Source of the DNA: Ligustrum vulgare | Lineage: Eukaryota; Streptophyta; Magnoliopsida; Lamiales; Oleaceae | NCBI GenBank assembly: GCA_963555705.1 | Contig: OY743190.1 | Location: 14,421,501 to 14,485,500 of the forward strand | Direction of reading: 5' to 3' | Length of the DNA: 64,000 bases | In this document: one piece after another, positions 36,101-48,115 of the stretch | Layout: the number at the start of each line of letters is the position of its first letter | Position numbering within the stretch: position 1 is the first letter of the stretch | Program-made: the position numbers and the translations under genes | The notes under the pieces: generated by a model | Told to the model about the DNA's origin: nothing | Seen by the model: the letters and a program-made list of their open reading frames with translations, nothing else | Databases searched by the model: none

Positions 36101-36575
36101 GGATTTAGTTCATATCTCTAAGTGTCCGACCGCAATTATATGTTTAGCTACACATCTATCAAATTTTTAACTTCATCTTTATCAGGATTCGTTACAAATA
36201 TTATTAAACAATATGTATTAAAAGTAGAGAACAAAAATTTCCTACCTCGTTGTTGAAATAAACCCTTCGAGCACGAAATGATTTAGCGGGTATAAAATTC
36301 GCGGCCGCCCTCAAATTCCTTGCCCTAATTATCACTTGCCTGAAAAAAGCAAAAAAATGAAATCCGAAGTTAATTATACACGCCTATCAACGTATATAAA
36401 ATGTTAACAAGCAAGCATACCCTTCTTTGACCATTTTTGAATCAGGAACTTGATTGGAGGAGCGCATGAGCTTGGATACGAAATAACGGAGGATTCCGAT
36501 GAGCACCATAACCACCGATAATGGTATCAACACCCAATCTCTGATCGCCGTGTCCAATACCAAATCTTCCGCCAT
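33125..36575 (-). CDS. EMC3: ER membrane protein complex subunit 3 (EMC3)
   Basis: Complete gene of eight exons: 36575-36421, 36339-36246, 34875-34756, 34662-34614, 34349-34250, 34148-34087, 33910-33852 and 33229-33125. All introns are GT-AG and all phases join, giving 247 residues, the usual plant length. It starts [20 protein letters not shown] with a first membrane segment at about residues 15-34. It continues with [44 protein letters not shown], a second membrane segment ([15 protein letters not shown]) and [21 protein letters not shown] third hydrophobic stretch ([17 protein letters not shown]) and a C-terminus ending LKNLVS follow. EMC3 is the Oxa1/YidC-family insertase subunit that helps place membrane helices in the ER; the positive and Met-rich cytosolic loop seen here is characteristic. 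No disabling change was seen. One intron carries a MITE. Confidence 0.96.
33515..33686. mobile_element. Fold-back MITE in EMC3 intron 7
   Basis: Arms starting AGCATGTTTGGCAAAAAGG (left) and AGCATGTTTGGCAAGAGAAG (right, reverse strand) remain similar for most of the 172 bp (GTGCTAG, TATAAGCTAGG, CAGCTTATAATCTG). The transcript of this intron could fold into a long hairpin. No TSD could be fixed. Confidence 0.65.
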
Positions 36576-36680
36576 TTTTCTATTGAATATAGATATGATC
36601 CGATTGAAAAACAGCTGCTTTTAACCTGGTTCAGTTTGAGGTTACGATGAATATTGGAAGGATTTAGGGCCTTCCGCCTT

Positions 36681-36764
36681 TGGGCCTCTGTTAACGGACG
36701 GCGTCGCGACGGTATGTACTCCTAAATAGTTTTGAATTCCATTTTTCTACCCATTGATGGCCCA
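36681..36764 (-). promoter_or_regulatory. Site II-like TGGGCC motifs upstream of EMC3
   Basis: TGGGCC at 36681-36686 and its reverse complement GGCCCA at 36759-36764 lie 106 and 184 bp upstream of the EMC3 start; GGGCC also occurs at about 36668. TGGGCY (site II) elements are common in promoters of plant housekeeping genes. No TATA box is evident. Confidence 0.4.
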
Positions 36765-37726
36765 AGATAAAATAGGCCACCTAACGCGAGTAACATTTTG
36801 GATTAATTGTGATAGTCAGAATATTCTTTTCGCTGAGTAAGAATTCTACTTCTCGTTCTCGTTCCAAATACATTGACACGAGGTATCATTGGATTCGCGA
36901 AGCAATTGATGAGAAATTAATGCACTTGAAAAATATTTATACCAATAAGAATAGAGTTAAGTACACAAATATATAATTTTTAAGGACCTATTTTTAAATA
37001 ACTGGTATTTCAAAACATATTTTAACAAGATATAAACATATTTTCAAAATCGGGTACTATATCCTACAATATGAGCTGAGGATCCGGTTTCGAAGTACAA
37101 AGCTATCCTATGTGAAGAGAGCAATAACAAGGGTGTCCCAAAGATAGTTCAATGCCATCTTTGTGGAAGGAGAGGGGAGTTGCGATGGGAGACTGGGAGC
37201 TAAGGTCTTGGGAGGAAGTGGTATCAAAAGGGGAGGTAGTTGCAGAGCTAATGTTGGCGGATATAGTAAGGGTTGGCGGCGGCAGTCGAGGTGGAGGTGG
37301 TTGTCAACCATTGATGAATAGGGTGAAAAGATCTAATATCAAAAGTGATCGTTGTTTGAGCCCCATTTTTTGAAGTGATCAAATCTGAGCTCTCACAATT
37401 GCCAAAAGAATATTGTTGTTAGTTTTTGTCGAACGGAAGGAAGCATTTTTTGGTTCTTATGTTGCCTCTTCTTTCTGAATTCCAAATAAAGAGAGTTAAA
37501 ATTTGAAATATATAATAAATATGAAAAGTTCTATCAAAGAATATTTTAGAAGTATTGTACACGCATTCAAAACAGATCAAAGACAACCCTGAATTCAAGG
37601 AAGAATAAAAGAGTGTGTTGACATGGAAAAATAGAAGGACCGATTTATGCTGATATATATCCCCATATATGGAGATAAGTGTAGATATATGAGGTTATAT
37701 ATCAATTGCAATGCTTTTATTCTTTA
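36765..37726. other. Intergenic region
   Basis: No gene was seen. The GC-richer, purine-rich block at 37140-37320 (GGAGAGGGGAG, GGCGGCGGCAG) has overlapping short frames on both strands but no recognisable domain. Confidence 0.4.
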
Positions 37727-37731
37727 CTAGT

Positions 37732-40109
37732 TGATGCGAACCCGGGAAGGGGTCCGCGTCGTAGCTCACGGAATTACGCTTGGAAAGTTCCGAATTCAGG
37801 TTGAAACGGACGATAACAATGCAACCCCGACCTCACGACGCAAGAACCATGGGTATATTAAATCTGAGACCCGTTACAATGCGGAGATAAGAACCACAAA
37901 GGGGGAACGCCACAAGGAATGTCCAGATCCTTGATAAACTCAATTGTTTTGAACGCCACAAGATTTGAATCTTGATAAGTTAGTTGTTTAAAGGAAAAAT
38001 CCTCACCTTTAGAGAGAGTAAAAACACTCAATAATTTTATTCATCAAAAGTCTTCTATTTTTACATTGAATGGAAAAGCATATAAATAGGCAAAATAAAA
38101 CATAATCGCTAACTGACTATGAATAAAATTCTAATTAGGCTAAAATAGCTAAAATAACCAAAATTACCAAAAGAATTAAAACTAAAAATAACCAACTAAA
38201 CCCTAGCCGCAAAACAAAGCCCAAAAACGCGTAACTTGAATTAAGGCCGTAACAATTGTCTTTACGGCCGTAATAGCTTCTCAGATCAAAATGTAGTTTA
38301 GTTTGTTACGACCATAACATTTGTCCTTACGGGCGTGAGATACTTGCTGAATAACAAAATTACTAAACTTCAGTTACGGCCGTGAAATCATTCCTTACGG
38401 TCGTGAAATTACATGGATTAATTACGGCTCTAATACCATATGATGCGAACCCGGGAGGGGGTCCGCGTCGTAGCTCATGGAATAACGCTTGGAAAGTTCC
38501 GAATTCAGGTTGGAAAGGATGATAACAATGCAACCCCAACCACACGACGCAAGAACCATGGGTATATTAAACCCGAGACCCGTTACGATGCGGTGATAAG
38601 AACCACAAAGGGGGAACGCCACAAGGAATGTCCAGATCCTTGATAAACTCAATTGTTTTGAACGCCACAAGATTTGAATCTTGATAAGTTCATTGTTTAA
38701 AGGGAAAATTCTCACCTTTAGAGAGAGTAAAAACACTCAATAATTTTATTCATCAAAAGTCTTCTATTTTTACATTGAATGGAAAAGCATATAAATAGGT
38801 AAAATAAAACATAATCGCTAACTGACTCTGAATAGAATTCTAATTAGGCTAAAATATCTAAATTAACTAAAATAACCAAAATTACCAAAAGAATTAAAAC
38901 TAAAAATAACTAACTAAACCCTAGCCGCAAAACAAAGCCCAAAAACGCGTAACTTGAATTAAGGCCGTAAAAATTGTCTTTACGGCCGTAATAGCCTCTC
39001 GGATCAAAATGTAGTTTAGTTTGTTACGACCGTAACATTTGTCCTTACGGGCGTGAGATGCTTGCTGAATAACAAAATTACCAAACTTCAGTTACGGCCG
39101 TGAAATCATTCCTTACGACCGTGAAATTACATGGATTAGTTACGGCTCTGATACCATATGATGCGAACCCGGGAGGGGGTCCGCGTCGTAACTCACGGAA
39201 TAACGCTTGGAAAGTTCGGAATTCAGGTTGGAACGGACGATAACAATGCAACCCCGACCTCACGATGCAAGAACCATGGGTATATTAAACCCGAGACTCG
39301 TTACGATGAGGAGATAAGAACCACAAAGGGGGAACACCACAAGGAATGTCCAGATCCTTGATAAGCTAAGCTCGATTGTTTTGAACGCTACAAGATTTGA
39401 ATCTTGATAAGTTCGTTGTTTAAAGGGAATATCCTCACCTTTAGAGAGAGTAAAAACACTCAATAATTTTATTCATCAAAAGTCTTCTATTTTTACATTG
39501 AATGGAAAATCATATAAATAAGCAAAATAAAACCTAATCGCTAACTGACTCTGAATAGAATTCTAATTAGGCTAAAATAGCTAAAATAACTAAAATTACC
39601 AAAATTACCAAAAGAATTAAAACTAAAAACAACCAACTAAACCCTAGCCGCAAAACAAAGCCCAAAAACGCGTAACTTGAATTACGGCCGTAACAATTGT
39701 CTTTACGGCCGTAATAGCCTCTCGGTTTAAAATGTAGTTTAGTTTGTTACGGCCGTAACATTTGTCCTTACGGGCGTGAGATACTTGCTGAATAACAAAA
39801 TTACCCAACTCCAGTTACGGCCGTGAAATCATTCCTTACGGCCGTGAAATTACATGGATTAGTTACGGCCGTGAGAACCCAGGTTACGGTCGTAAACCCT
39901 GTTCTGCCCAAATTGTGCGTTGATAATGTTACGGCCGTAATTATGGAAGTTACGGCCGTAAAAGCCCTTCTGCCTTGATTTCTGATCTTTTGACGTGAAT
40001 TGAATCTCGACTCGAGCCCAACACGAAACTTGTTCATTTCCCATGTAGAATATTGTTGAATTGCCCGTTCTTGATTTCTCATTTTTGACGCCTTTTCCGG
40101 ATCACATCA
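37732..40109 (-). mobile_element. Tandem array of copia LTRs with tRNA-iMet PBS relics
   Basis: Three head-to-tail units start at 37732, 38441 and 39159, each with TGATGCGAACCCGGGA. The third runs to GGATCACATCA at 40109 and is a complete LTR of 951 bp; units 1 and 2 are 709 and 718 bp and lose the last part. The whole array has one perfect 5-bp TSD, CTAGT (37727-37731 and 40110-40114). At both inner junctions the sequence GGCTCTGATACCATA (unit 1: GGCTCTAATACCATA) precedes the next unit; on the minus strand this is TATGGTATCAGAGCC, the primer-binding site complementary to initiator Met tRNA used by Ty1/copia elements. No gag or pol remains. Frames around GATGCGAACC are non-coding LTR sequence. 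Confidence 0.82.
39679..39962. repeat. Array of TTACGGCCGTAA palindromes
   Basis: Nine copies of TTACGGCCGTAA or TTACGGCCGTGA-type variants occur in about 280 bp, as single units separated by 10-50 bp of unrelated sequence. Decayed counterparts lie at 38240-38430 and 38960-39150 in units 1 and 2 and at 28882-29095 in the solo LTR. Most variants are C-to-T or G-to-A changes at CG positions. Confidence 0.8.
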
Positions 40110-41359
40110 CTAGTATTCAACCACACGCCTTATGTTCGTCATAAAAGAACTTATACTTTGTATCTCCTATGTAAATAAGTATAAAATGAAAATTATTAAA
40201 ATCATCATATTAAACAAATATAATTATAACTCATTGAATATAAAATATAATAAATAATACGTTGTTATTTATGATATCTAGTATTAAGGTATATTAAGAA
40301 GTATTAATATTAAATCGTGTTAGGTAGAATTTTTTTAAACTCTTATGATCGTGCCAAATTAATTATTATTACTACTTTTAACTTTAGTTGTGAAAATTAT
40401 TCGATTACTTATTTATTTATTAACTTATGAGTAAATTTTGTAGTAAGCATTTTCAATTTTCTCAATAATTAAGTGTACATCATGAAATTTGTGTAGTAAA
40501 ATAAAATTTGAGAAGACATTAAAAATGTGTTTAAACCATAGGAATATTTTCATTTTTTTGTCAAATTTGAACAACTAGGATTTCTTTTTCATTTGATAAT
40601 GATTTAAATCAGATTTTTATTAGAATTTGATAGAAGTTGATGACTTTGTGTGGTTAAAAATTTGTAGGTTTCATAAAATATTTGATTGAAATTAATTGTT
40701 AACTTTGACTTAAATTAAAATCAACACCAAACAGTGGCTTAACTACGTTCATCATATAAGTGAAGATTGAATACTTATTTATCTATAAATATGTTTTAAT
40801 AATTTACCTTTTATTGCGCTTGATTATAAATATATTTCCTTCAAAGTGATCTCATGTTAGTGCCCAAATAAATAACTTTATATTTTTTATTTCGATTATT
40901 CAAAAAGTTATTGGTTTTGAAATAGATTTATTTTAACATAAATCTTAGTTTACCAAGGATTCATCATATTGATTATTTTAACCCTCTCCATACTAATTCC
41001 ATTGTGAGATTATCTTAATTCTGATATAATATTATTGAAATCTTGTATTGTATAAAAAAATTAAGTCTATGTTTGATTTACGTTGTTAACTTGTAATGAT
41101 TCCGTTTTAGAAGTGTATAAACTTATGTATTGAATTACAATGTGGTATAAGATTGAAAAGGGTTATCAATAAATATATTTTATAAATTATTTGAATTTAT
41201 TGTTTAATTAAATCAATCATTTGAAAAGTCATTCAACATTTATTTATGTGAAAATATATATTTTTAATTAAGGGCATTATAGACATAAGAAAAATAGAAG
41301 TAAGGACATAATTGGCAATTAAAAGATTCCTACGCATCCATGCTTTTATATATTAGTGA

Positions 41360-43134
41360 TGATAGTGATGATGATTAGTGATAGTGATGATATCTTTAAC
41401 AAATGGTTATTTGCTAATTAATTTCTATTGTAGCTTAATTAATTTCTATTTTAGTTAATTATATATTACAACTCATTCAAATTTTCATATATCTTGTAAA
41501 ATTAATTGAATTTGTTACAAATTGTAATTACAGTGTAACGTAACTAAATTATAACTTAGTTACATTCTAGGATGAATTACAATTTGTAATTAATTACCAT
41601 TTTTAACGAATCACAATGGTAATTAATTATAATTATAACTTAATTTCAATTTTGTAACTAATTCTTGAAATTTCATTTTGCTTTTAAAATTAATTGAATT
41701 AGTGAAAAATTGAAATTAATTACAAATGTAACTTAATTACATTCTTTAAAATCAGTTGCATTAGTTACAATTTATAACTTTATTTTAGTTTTGCAATTAA
41801 TTACATTTATATAGTAAATTACATTCTATAGTAAATTACAGTTTACAATTAATAATAATTGTAACTTTATTTCAATTTAAATTTTAACTAATTAATTCAT
41901 AAAATAATAGTTTAATTCGTAATTTGTAATTATTTACTGTCTCAACTCCACCACCATTGCTGCAGTCTCAACAGCACCAGCACTGTCTCAACACCACCAC
42001 CACCATAACTACCTCAATCAGAGAAAAAATCAAACAATTTGAGAGAGGAAATATATCAAGGGAAAATTATCCAAATCCAGTGTAAACTATTTTATTAAAT
42101 CTTCGATGAACCAGTTGAACGATTGAAGATCAATATAAGTCAACAGCAGACAACATTAATATCTGGTCCAGCTCATGAATGATTGAAGATGAAGGATAAA
42201 TGTGTTGATTGGTCAAGTAGAAAATCCATAATATCTCGAATAGCTTTGTCATCCTAAACCAATATGTGTAACACACCCTTAGGCCTTAGCCTACATTTGA
42301 TCTAGAAACTTACTCTTGAACAAACCACGACGAGAATTTTGGAGTGAAAAATAATGAGGATTGCCAACAATCAACTTTTTGCATAGCTTAAGATGAACAG
42401 TTTCGATATTCATCTTTAACTTTTCCTTAAGATGTTTGCTAACGTGATTGACATCAATGCACTAATGGGGATTCAGGAATTGACAAAAATATTTGATCTC
42501 CCAATTTAGCAGACTTACGGGACAAATCCAATGAAGAAACAAGTGCAGTGGAATCAATTTGTTTTAGGGTTTTGAGGGCGAGAAGAACCGTCAAGTCGAT
42601 GGAGAAGACTCTCAAATGGAGAAGAAGACTCTCGAAGTGAGAGGAAGAATTAATTGCATGAGTGAAGAGAGAAAGAGAAGTGGATTAGTTAAGGTTTGGT
42701 TTGAGTTTAATAAGTTAATAACTGATTTAGTAAAATTGTGTATAATTAGCTAATTTTAAAAATTTAAAATCTAACTGTATGATTTTGTGTAATTTTTCCA
42801 TAAGAATATCCCTGACATATTGACTAATATTGTTACTAAGCAAAAGTTTGAGTTTTATGTTGAGGAGGTTGAGATGGACTCCAAGTGAATGGAGTCTTGT
42901 ATGTACATCTCTCATGGGTTGGAGGGGGAGATTTTTTGGAATTAAAATATATTTAGCCCATCTTTAATTTAAAGATGCTGGTCCAACCCATTTGATAGCT
43001 ATATGGATCATTATTGAAACCTCAAGGACCATGGTGCAATTTGAAATAATTTTTTGCCTAATCTAATGATTTGGAGGCAGGGTATTTTTTTTTTAATAAT
43101 AATAAAAAAAATTAAAAATCCCGGTAGCGATAAA
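41360..43134. other. AT-rich intergenic region
   Basis: 41400-41940 is a low-complexity stretch of AATTACAATTT-type words. 41940-42010 has CAACACCACCACCACC repeats. 42010-42720 is of ordinary complexity but carries no recognisable coding region on either strand. Confidence 0.4.
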
Positions 43135-44451
43135 TCTATATCTATATAATCTATATAATATATAAAAGTAGCTGAGTCAACTTCAGTCAACTTCACTGTT
43201 TCCCTCCAAAACTCTTGTACTATGTGCAGATTTTATTTATTTATTTATTTATTTTTCCAATTTTTGGGGAATTCAATATTTATCATGTTCACACTACTTA
43301 TATCCCCTATCCAATAATCAACTTCAAGACCCACTTCAAAAATAGTTGGGCATTCAATATTTATTTATTATTTTCAAAATCGCTGACGTCTACTTACAGT
43401 CTTCAATATTTGTTGTGTTTACATGACTTCTATTGCCCGCCGCCTAATTACACTGGAAAGCCAATTATTTTCTTCTTCTTTTTTCCTTTTTCAGAATTTG
43501 TTTCATTTTTTTCCCATTTTTCAAAATCTGTTGATTCATTTTTGTTTTCTATATCTTTTTTTTTTTCCATTTCCCTATATATAACCTCTTTCATTTATGT
43601 TACATATAATTATTATGAAGATATACACAATAATAAAAGATTCAATTAAATGATCATTTCTTTGAAAAAATGTGTACTGTTTAACATGACAGCTCCACTC
43701 CACATTCTATTTATCACGTTTTATGATTCAAAATTTCTGGTGCGGTGGTAATGCTTATTAGTTATTAATATTACAAACCAGTTGAAAATAAAAAATAGTA
43801 AATTATTTTTTGAAAAAGTAAAAATGATTGGCACTACTCTTTTCTTCAAGACCTGTGATATTTTGAGTCGTTGAACATAAATTTGGGTTTCTAACAAAAA
43901 AGAAAAAAATATTAAAACAATAATATTGTAGAGAAAGCTTCGAAAACAATATAGAATGCAAAATTATTTTAGACTAATAAGATGATTTGTTAATAGTTTA
44001 TTTATATTATGTTCTAGATTTCTCTATTGGGGTTGCAATGTGTTAACTAATGTTGGGCTATTTAGAATAGTTTTGGGTTTGATAGATATGTTAATGGTTT
44101 CGGCCGTTGAGTGAATAAAAACATATTATTCATGGGTCAGTATATACATTTGATGAAATTGTATATCACATTGTATAATAAATAATAAAAATAAGAAACT
44201 AGAATTTTTTTTTTTAAATTTGCTTTTACCGAGAAGTTGTTTTTTTATTTTTTATGATATAAGAACGATAATTTGTTTGATTTTACTTATTTATATTTGG
44301 TTTTTTGTGTTAAAACCCCTCTTTTCATAAAAAAAAAAAGTGTTCTTCTAACGTTTTCAATCTTACAAATAAATATTTGTGTTCATTTATACAAATTCAA
44401 AGTAAAATTTTTATGCTAAAAATTATGTTGAAATTTTATTACTAGATAATA

Positions 44452-44611
44452 CTCTCTCTGTCGTACAAAGATAGTCCACAATTTCTTTTTTGTCCGTATC
44501 AAAAAGATAGTCTACTTTATTTTTTAAGAGTGAAATTAATATTTTATATTCCATTTTGTCCTTAATCTGTGTGAAAATGAGTAGAGGACTATCTTTATGA
44601 GATGGAGAGAG
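44452..44611. mobile_element. Stowaway MITE, 160 bp
   Basis: Left CTCTCTCTGTCGTACAAAGA and right (reverse strand) CTCTCTCCATCTCATAAAGA are inverted ends with TA on both sides (44450-44451 and 44612-44613). Both arms continue with TAGTCC. Confidence 0.8.
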
Positions 44612-45390
44612 TACTAAATTATAAATCACATCATACATATAGTTTTTTTTATTTTATAAATAATCTTATTTTTAGTTATTTAGTACATCTAAAAATTGGA
44701 GCTCTTTTTTATAGCGTATTATTAAATTATTAAATATTTTTATAGATAATTATATTTAATAAGTAATTAATTTCTTATAATAATTGTGATATTTTATTGG
44801 TCTTAATTTTATGGATAAATATTTGGTTCAGTCATACAGATCCAATGTCAAATTCTCAATTAAAATTATATCTAAAATTTATGCACATTCGTATTTTTAT
44901 AAATAATGTTGTATTGAAATTTTTATAATTAAATCCTATTTTTAAGTTATTTATTACATATACATATTAAAGTTCTTTCCTATGTTGCATTATTTATCAA
45001 AATTATTTCAATGACAATTACATTTAATTCTTAATTAATTTTTTATTCCAAAAAATCTCATATCACATTTTTTAACATTAACGGTTAACAAATTTATCTA
45101 TATTGTTTGAAATGATATAGTTATTAATGATTTTTGTCATAACTGTTAATTTTAAAATTTCAAAAAGTAATTAACCATACCAAGATATTCTTTGCTATAT
45201 TTTAATTCAAATTTTATGATATTTTTTCACAATAATATATAAATTGTCTCCCAATTTACTTAACTAAAAATTGAGATGATCAATATTAAATTATAATTTC
45301 AATCAGAAAATAATTACGTTGTATAAATATTGAAAACCTAAAATATCATAAATTTGATGCAATATCTTTGTCAACCTCGCAATTTTTTTT

Positions 45391-45398
<8 letters not shown>

Positions 45399-45470
<72 letters not shown>
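45399..45470. repeat. (TTA)n microsatellite
   Basis: About 24 uninterrupted TTA units lie inside the inner Helitron. The poly-Tyr and poly-Leu frames across it are artefacts. Confidence 0.95.
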
Positions 45471-45471
<1 letters not shown>

Positions 45472-45569
45472 CATGTTGTTTTTCATTGTCAATGGTCAAA
45501 ATATTGAATTTTATCTTTTATATGCATGGTCTCTATTATTAACTTTTTCATCTGTTGTTTGAATGTTCA

Positions 45570-45880
45570 GAGTACATGAATACTGGAGATCCTACATTTA
45601 AGTGTTCATTTTGCAAGGCGAATTTTTGGTTCGAGGATATAGTGAATAATCGTTACAAAACTTGAAGATCATATTCTATAAGGTCAAATTCTATCTGACA
45701 GTAATGCAGGATACAAGTTCTTTATTCCAAGGATATCGTTGAGCTATTCGAATTTTAGGATACTTATTAGATTTAAAAAAAACAATTTTCATTGATGGTG
45801 TCATATGCCATGACTATCAATAAGAATCAGGCACAATCATTTTCGCATGTATGACTTCTCCCTAAAAGGTTGATGTTTAT
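45570..45880 (+). pseudogene. Helitron Rep/helicase fragments (inner copy)
   Basis: Conceptual pieces are EYMNTGDPTFKCSFCKANFW (Rep N-terminal zinc region), then, directly joined, AGYKFFIPRISLSYSNFRIL and MTINKNQAQSF-like remains of the helicase C-terminus. Everything between these regions is deleted, and stops interrupt both. Confidence 0.65.
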
Positions 45881-46056
45881 ACATGAAACTAATAAATGAT
45901 GAAGTTATCTTTTATTTGTGAATGTTATTTATTTTGTTTAAGAGTTCATTTAATTTCGAATAGGATTATTTTTATTTTGGAAGTTTCTTCCCGTGCATCG
46001 CACGGGATGATTCACTAGTAATATATAAAAGTAGCTGAGTCAACCTCAGTCAACTT

Positions 46057-47040
46057 CACTGTTTCCCTCCAAAACTCTTGTGTTATGTGCAGATTTTATT
46101 TATTTATTTTTTCAATTTTTGGGGACTTCAATATTTATCATGTTCACACTACTCATATCTCTCATCTAATAATTAACTTCAAAACTCACTTCAAAAATAG
46201 TTGGGCCTTCAATCTTTATTTATTATTTTCAAAATCGTTGACGTCTACTTACATTCTTCAATATTTATTGTGTTTATATGGCTTCTATTTCCCGCCGTCT
46301 AATTACACTGGAAAGCCAGTTATTATTATTATTATTATTTTTCGCTTTTTCAGAATTTGTTTCATTTTTTCCCTGTTTTTCAAAATCTGTTTATTCATTT
46401 TTGTTTTCTATATCTTTTTTTTTTTTCCATTTCCCGATATACAACCACTTTCATTTCTATTATATATAATTATTATGAAGATATACACAATAATACAATA
46501 TTCAATTAAAAGGTTATTTCTTTGAAAAAATGTGTATTGTTTAACATGACCCCTTCAAAACTCTTGTGCTATGTGCAGATTTTATTTATTTATTTTTCCA
46601 ATTTTTGGGGACTTCAATATTTATCATGTTCACACTACTCATATCTCTCATCTAATAATCAACTTCAAAACTCACTTCAAAAATAGTTGGGCCTTCAATC
46701 TTTATTTATTATTTTCAAAATCGCTGACGTCTACTTACATTCTTCAATATTTATTGTGTTTATATGGCTTCTATTTCCCGCCGCCTAATTACACTGGAAA
46801 GCCAGTTATTATTTTTTTTTCCTTTTTCGTTTTTTCATAATTTGTTTCATTTTTTCCCCGTTTTTCAAAATCTGTTTATTCATTTTTGTTTTCTATATCT
46901 TTTTTTTTTCCATTTCCCGATATACAATCTCTTTCATTTCTATTATATATAATTATTATGAAGATATACACAATAATAAAATATTCAATTAAAAGGTTAT
47001 TTCTTTGAAAAAATGTGTATTGTTTAACATGATCCCTCCA
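46057..47040. repeat. Internal tandem duplication of about 490 bp
   Basis: 46057-46550 and 46551-47040 both run from CCAAAACTCTTGTGYTATG-type starts to TGTGTATTGTTTAACATGA. The same segment occurs once in the inner Helitron (about 43200-43690). Frames across them are T-rich shadows. Confidence 0.75.
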
Positions 47041-47819
47041 CTCCACCTTTTATTTATCACGTTTTATGATTCAAAATTTCTGGTGCGGTGGTAATGCTTA
47101 TTAGTTATTAATATTACAAACCATTTAAAAATAAAAAATCGTAAATTATTTTTTGAAAAAGTAAAAATGAATTGCACTACTCTTTTCTTCAAGACATGTG
47201 ATATTTTGAGTCGTTGAACATAGATTTGAGTTTCTGACAAAAAAGAAAAAAATATTAAAACAATAATATTGTAGAGAAAGCTTCGAAAAAAATATAGAAT
47301 GCAAAATTATTTTGGACTAATAAGAGGATTTGTTAATAGTCTATTTATATTATGTTCTAAATTTCTCTATTGAGGTAGCAATGTGTTAACTAATGTTGGG
47401 TAATTTATAATAGCTTTGGGTTGGATAGATATGTTAATGGTTTCGTCCGTTGAGTGAAGAAAAAACATATTATTCATGGGTCAGTATATATATTTGATGA
47501 AATTGTATATCACATTGTATAAAAAATAATAAAAACAAGAAACTAGAATTATTTTTTAAAAAAATTTGCTTTTACCGAGAAGTTGTTTTTTATTTTTTAT
47601 GATATAAGAACGACAATTTGTTTGGTTTTACTTATTTATATTTGGCTTTTTTGTGTCAAAATCTCTCTTTTCATAAAAAAAATGTGTTCTTATAATATTT
47701 TCAATCTTACAAATAAATATCTGTGTTCAGTTATACAAATCCAAATTAAAATTTTCATCTATTATATTTTATCTTTTATATGCATGATCTCTATTATTAA
47801 CCTTTTCATCTATTGTTTG

Positions 47820-48115
47820 AATGTTCAGAGTACATGAATGCTGGAGATCCTACATTTAAGTGTTCATTTTGAAAGGCGGATTTTTGGTTCGAGGAGATAA
47901 TGAATAATCGTTACAAAACTTGACGATCATATTCTATAAGGTCAAATTCTATCTGAAAGTAATGCAGGACACAAGTTCTTTATTCCAAAGATATCATTGA
48001 GTCATTCGGATTTTAGGATACTTATTAGATTTAAAAAAAAAAAAAAATCATTGATGGAGTCATATGCTATGACTATCAATAAGAGTCAGACACAATCATT
48101 TTCGCATGTATGACT
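47820..48115 (+). pseudogene. Helitron Rep/helicase fragments (outer copy)
   Basis: The same joined fragments as at 45570-45880, beginning EYMNAGDPTFKCSF. The same internal deletion is present, so it arose before the two copies separated. Confidence 0.6.

Larger units (their letters stand above)
37727..41359 (-). mobile_element. Putative Helitron hosting the copia LTR array
   Basis: On the minus strand the right end starts TCACTAATATATAAAAGCAT at 41359, like the 5' ends of the other Helitrons here. The left end is CTAG, preceded by A outside (37726) and followed by TATTCAACC once the copia array is removed. The array lies in the CTAGT terminus itself. A clear 3' hairpin and coding sequence are lacking. 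The interior 40115-41340 is AT-rich and includes a MITE relic at about 40590-40740. Confidence 0.4.
43141..46018 (+). mobile_element. Inner Helitron (non-autonomous), 2.9 kb
   Basis: It starts TCTATATAATCTATATAATA and ends with hairpin CCCGTGCATCGCACGGG (45990-46006) and ATGATTCACTAG at 46018, between A and T. It is very similar to the outer copy but has an extra segment of about 1.1 kb (44410-45510). That segment includes a Stowaway MITE and a TTA microsatellite. It has no intact ORF. Confidence 0.72.

Noticed and set aside
37731..39361. Three similar 67-residue frames starting MRTREGVR
   Set aside because: They are the repeated start of the copia LTR units, lie on the strand opposite to the element, and have no family match.
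45354..45562. Poly-Tyr and poly-Leu frames
   Set aside because: Translations of the (TTA)n microsatellite.
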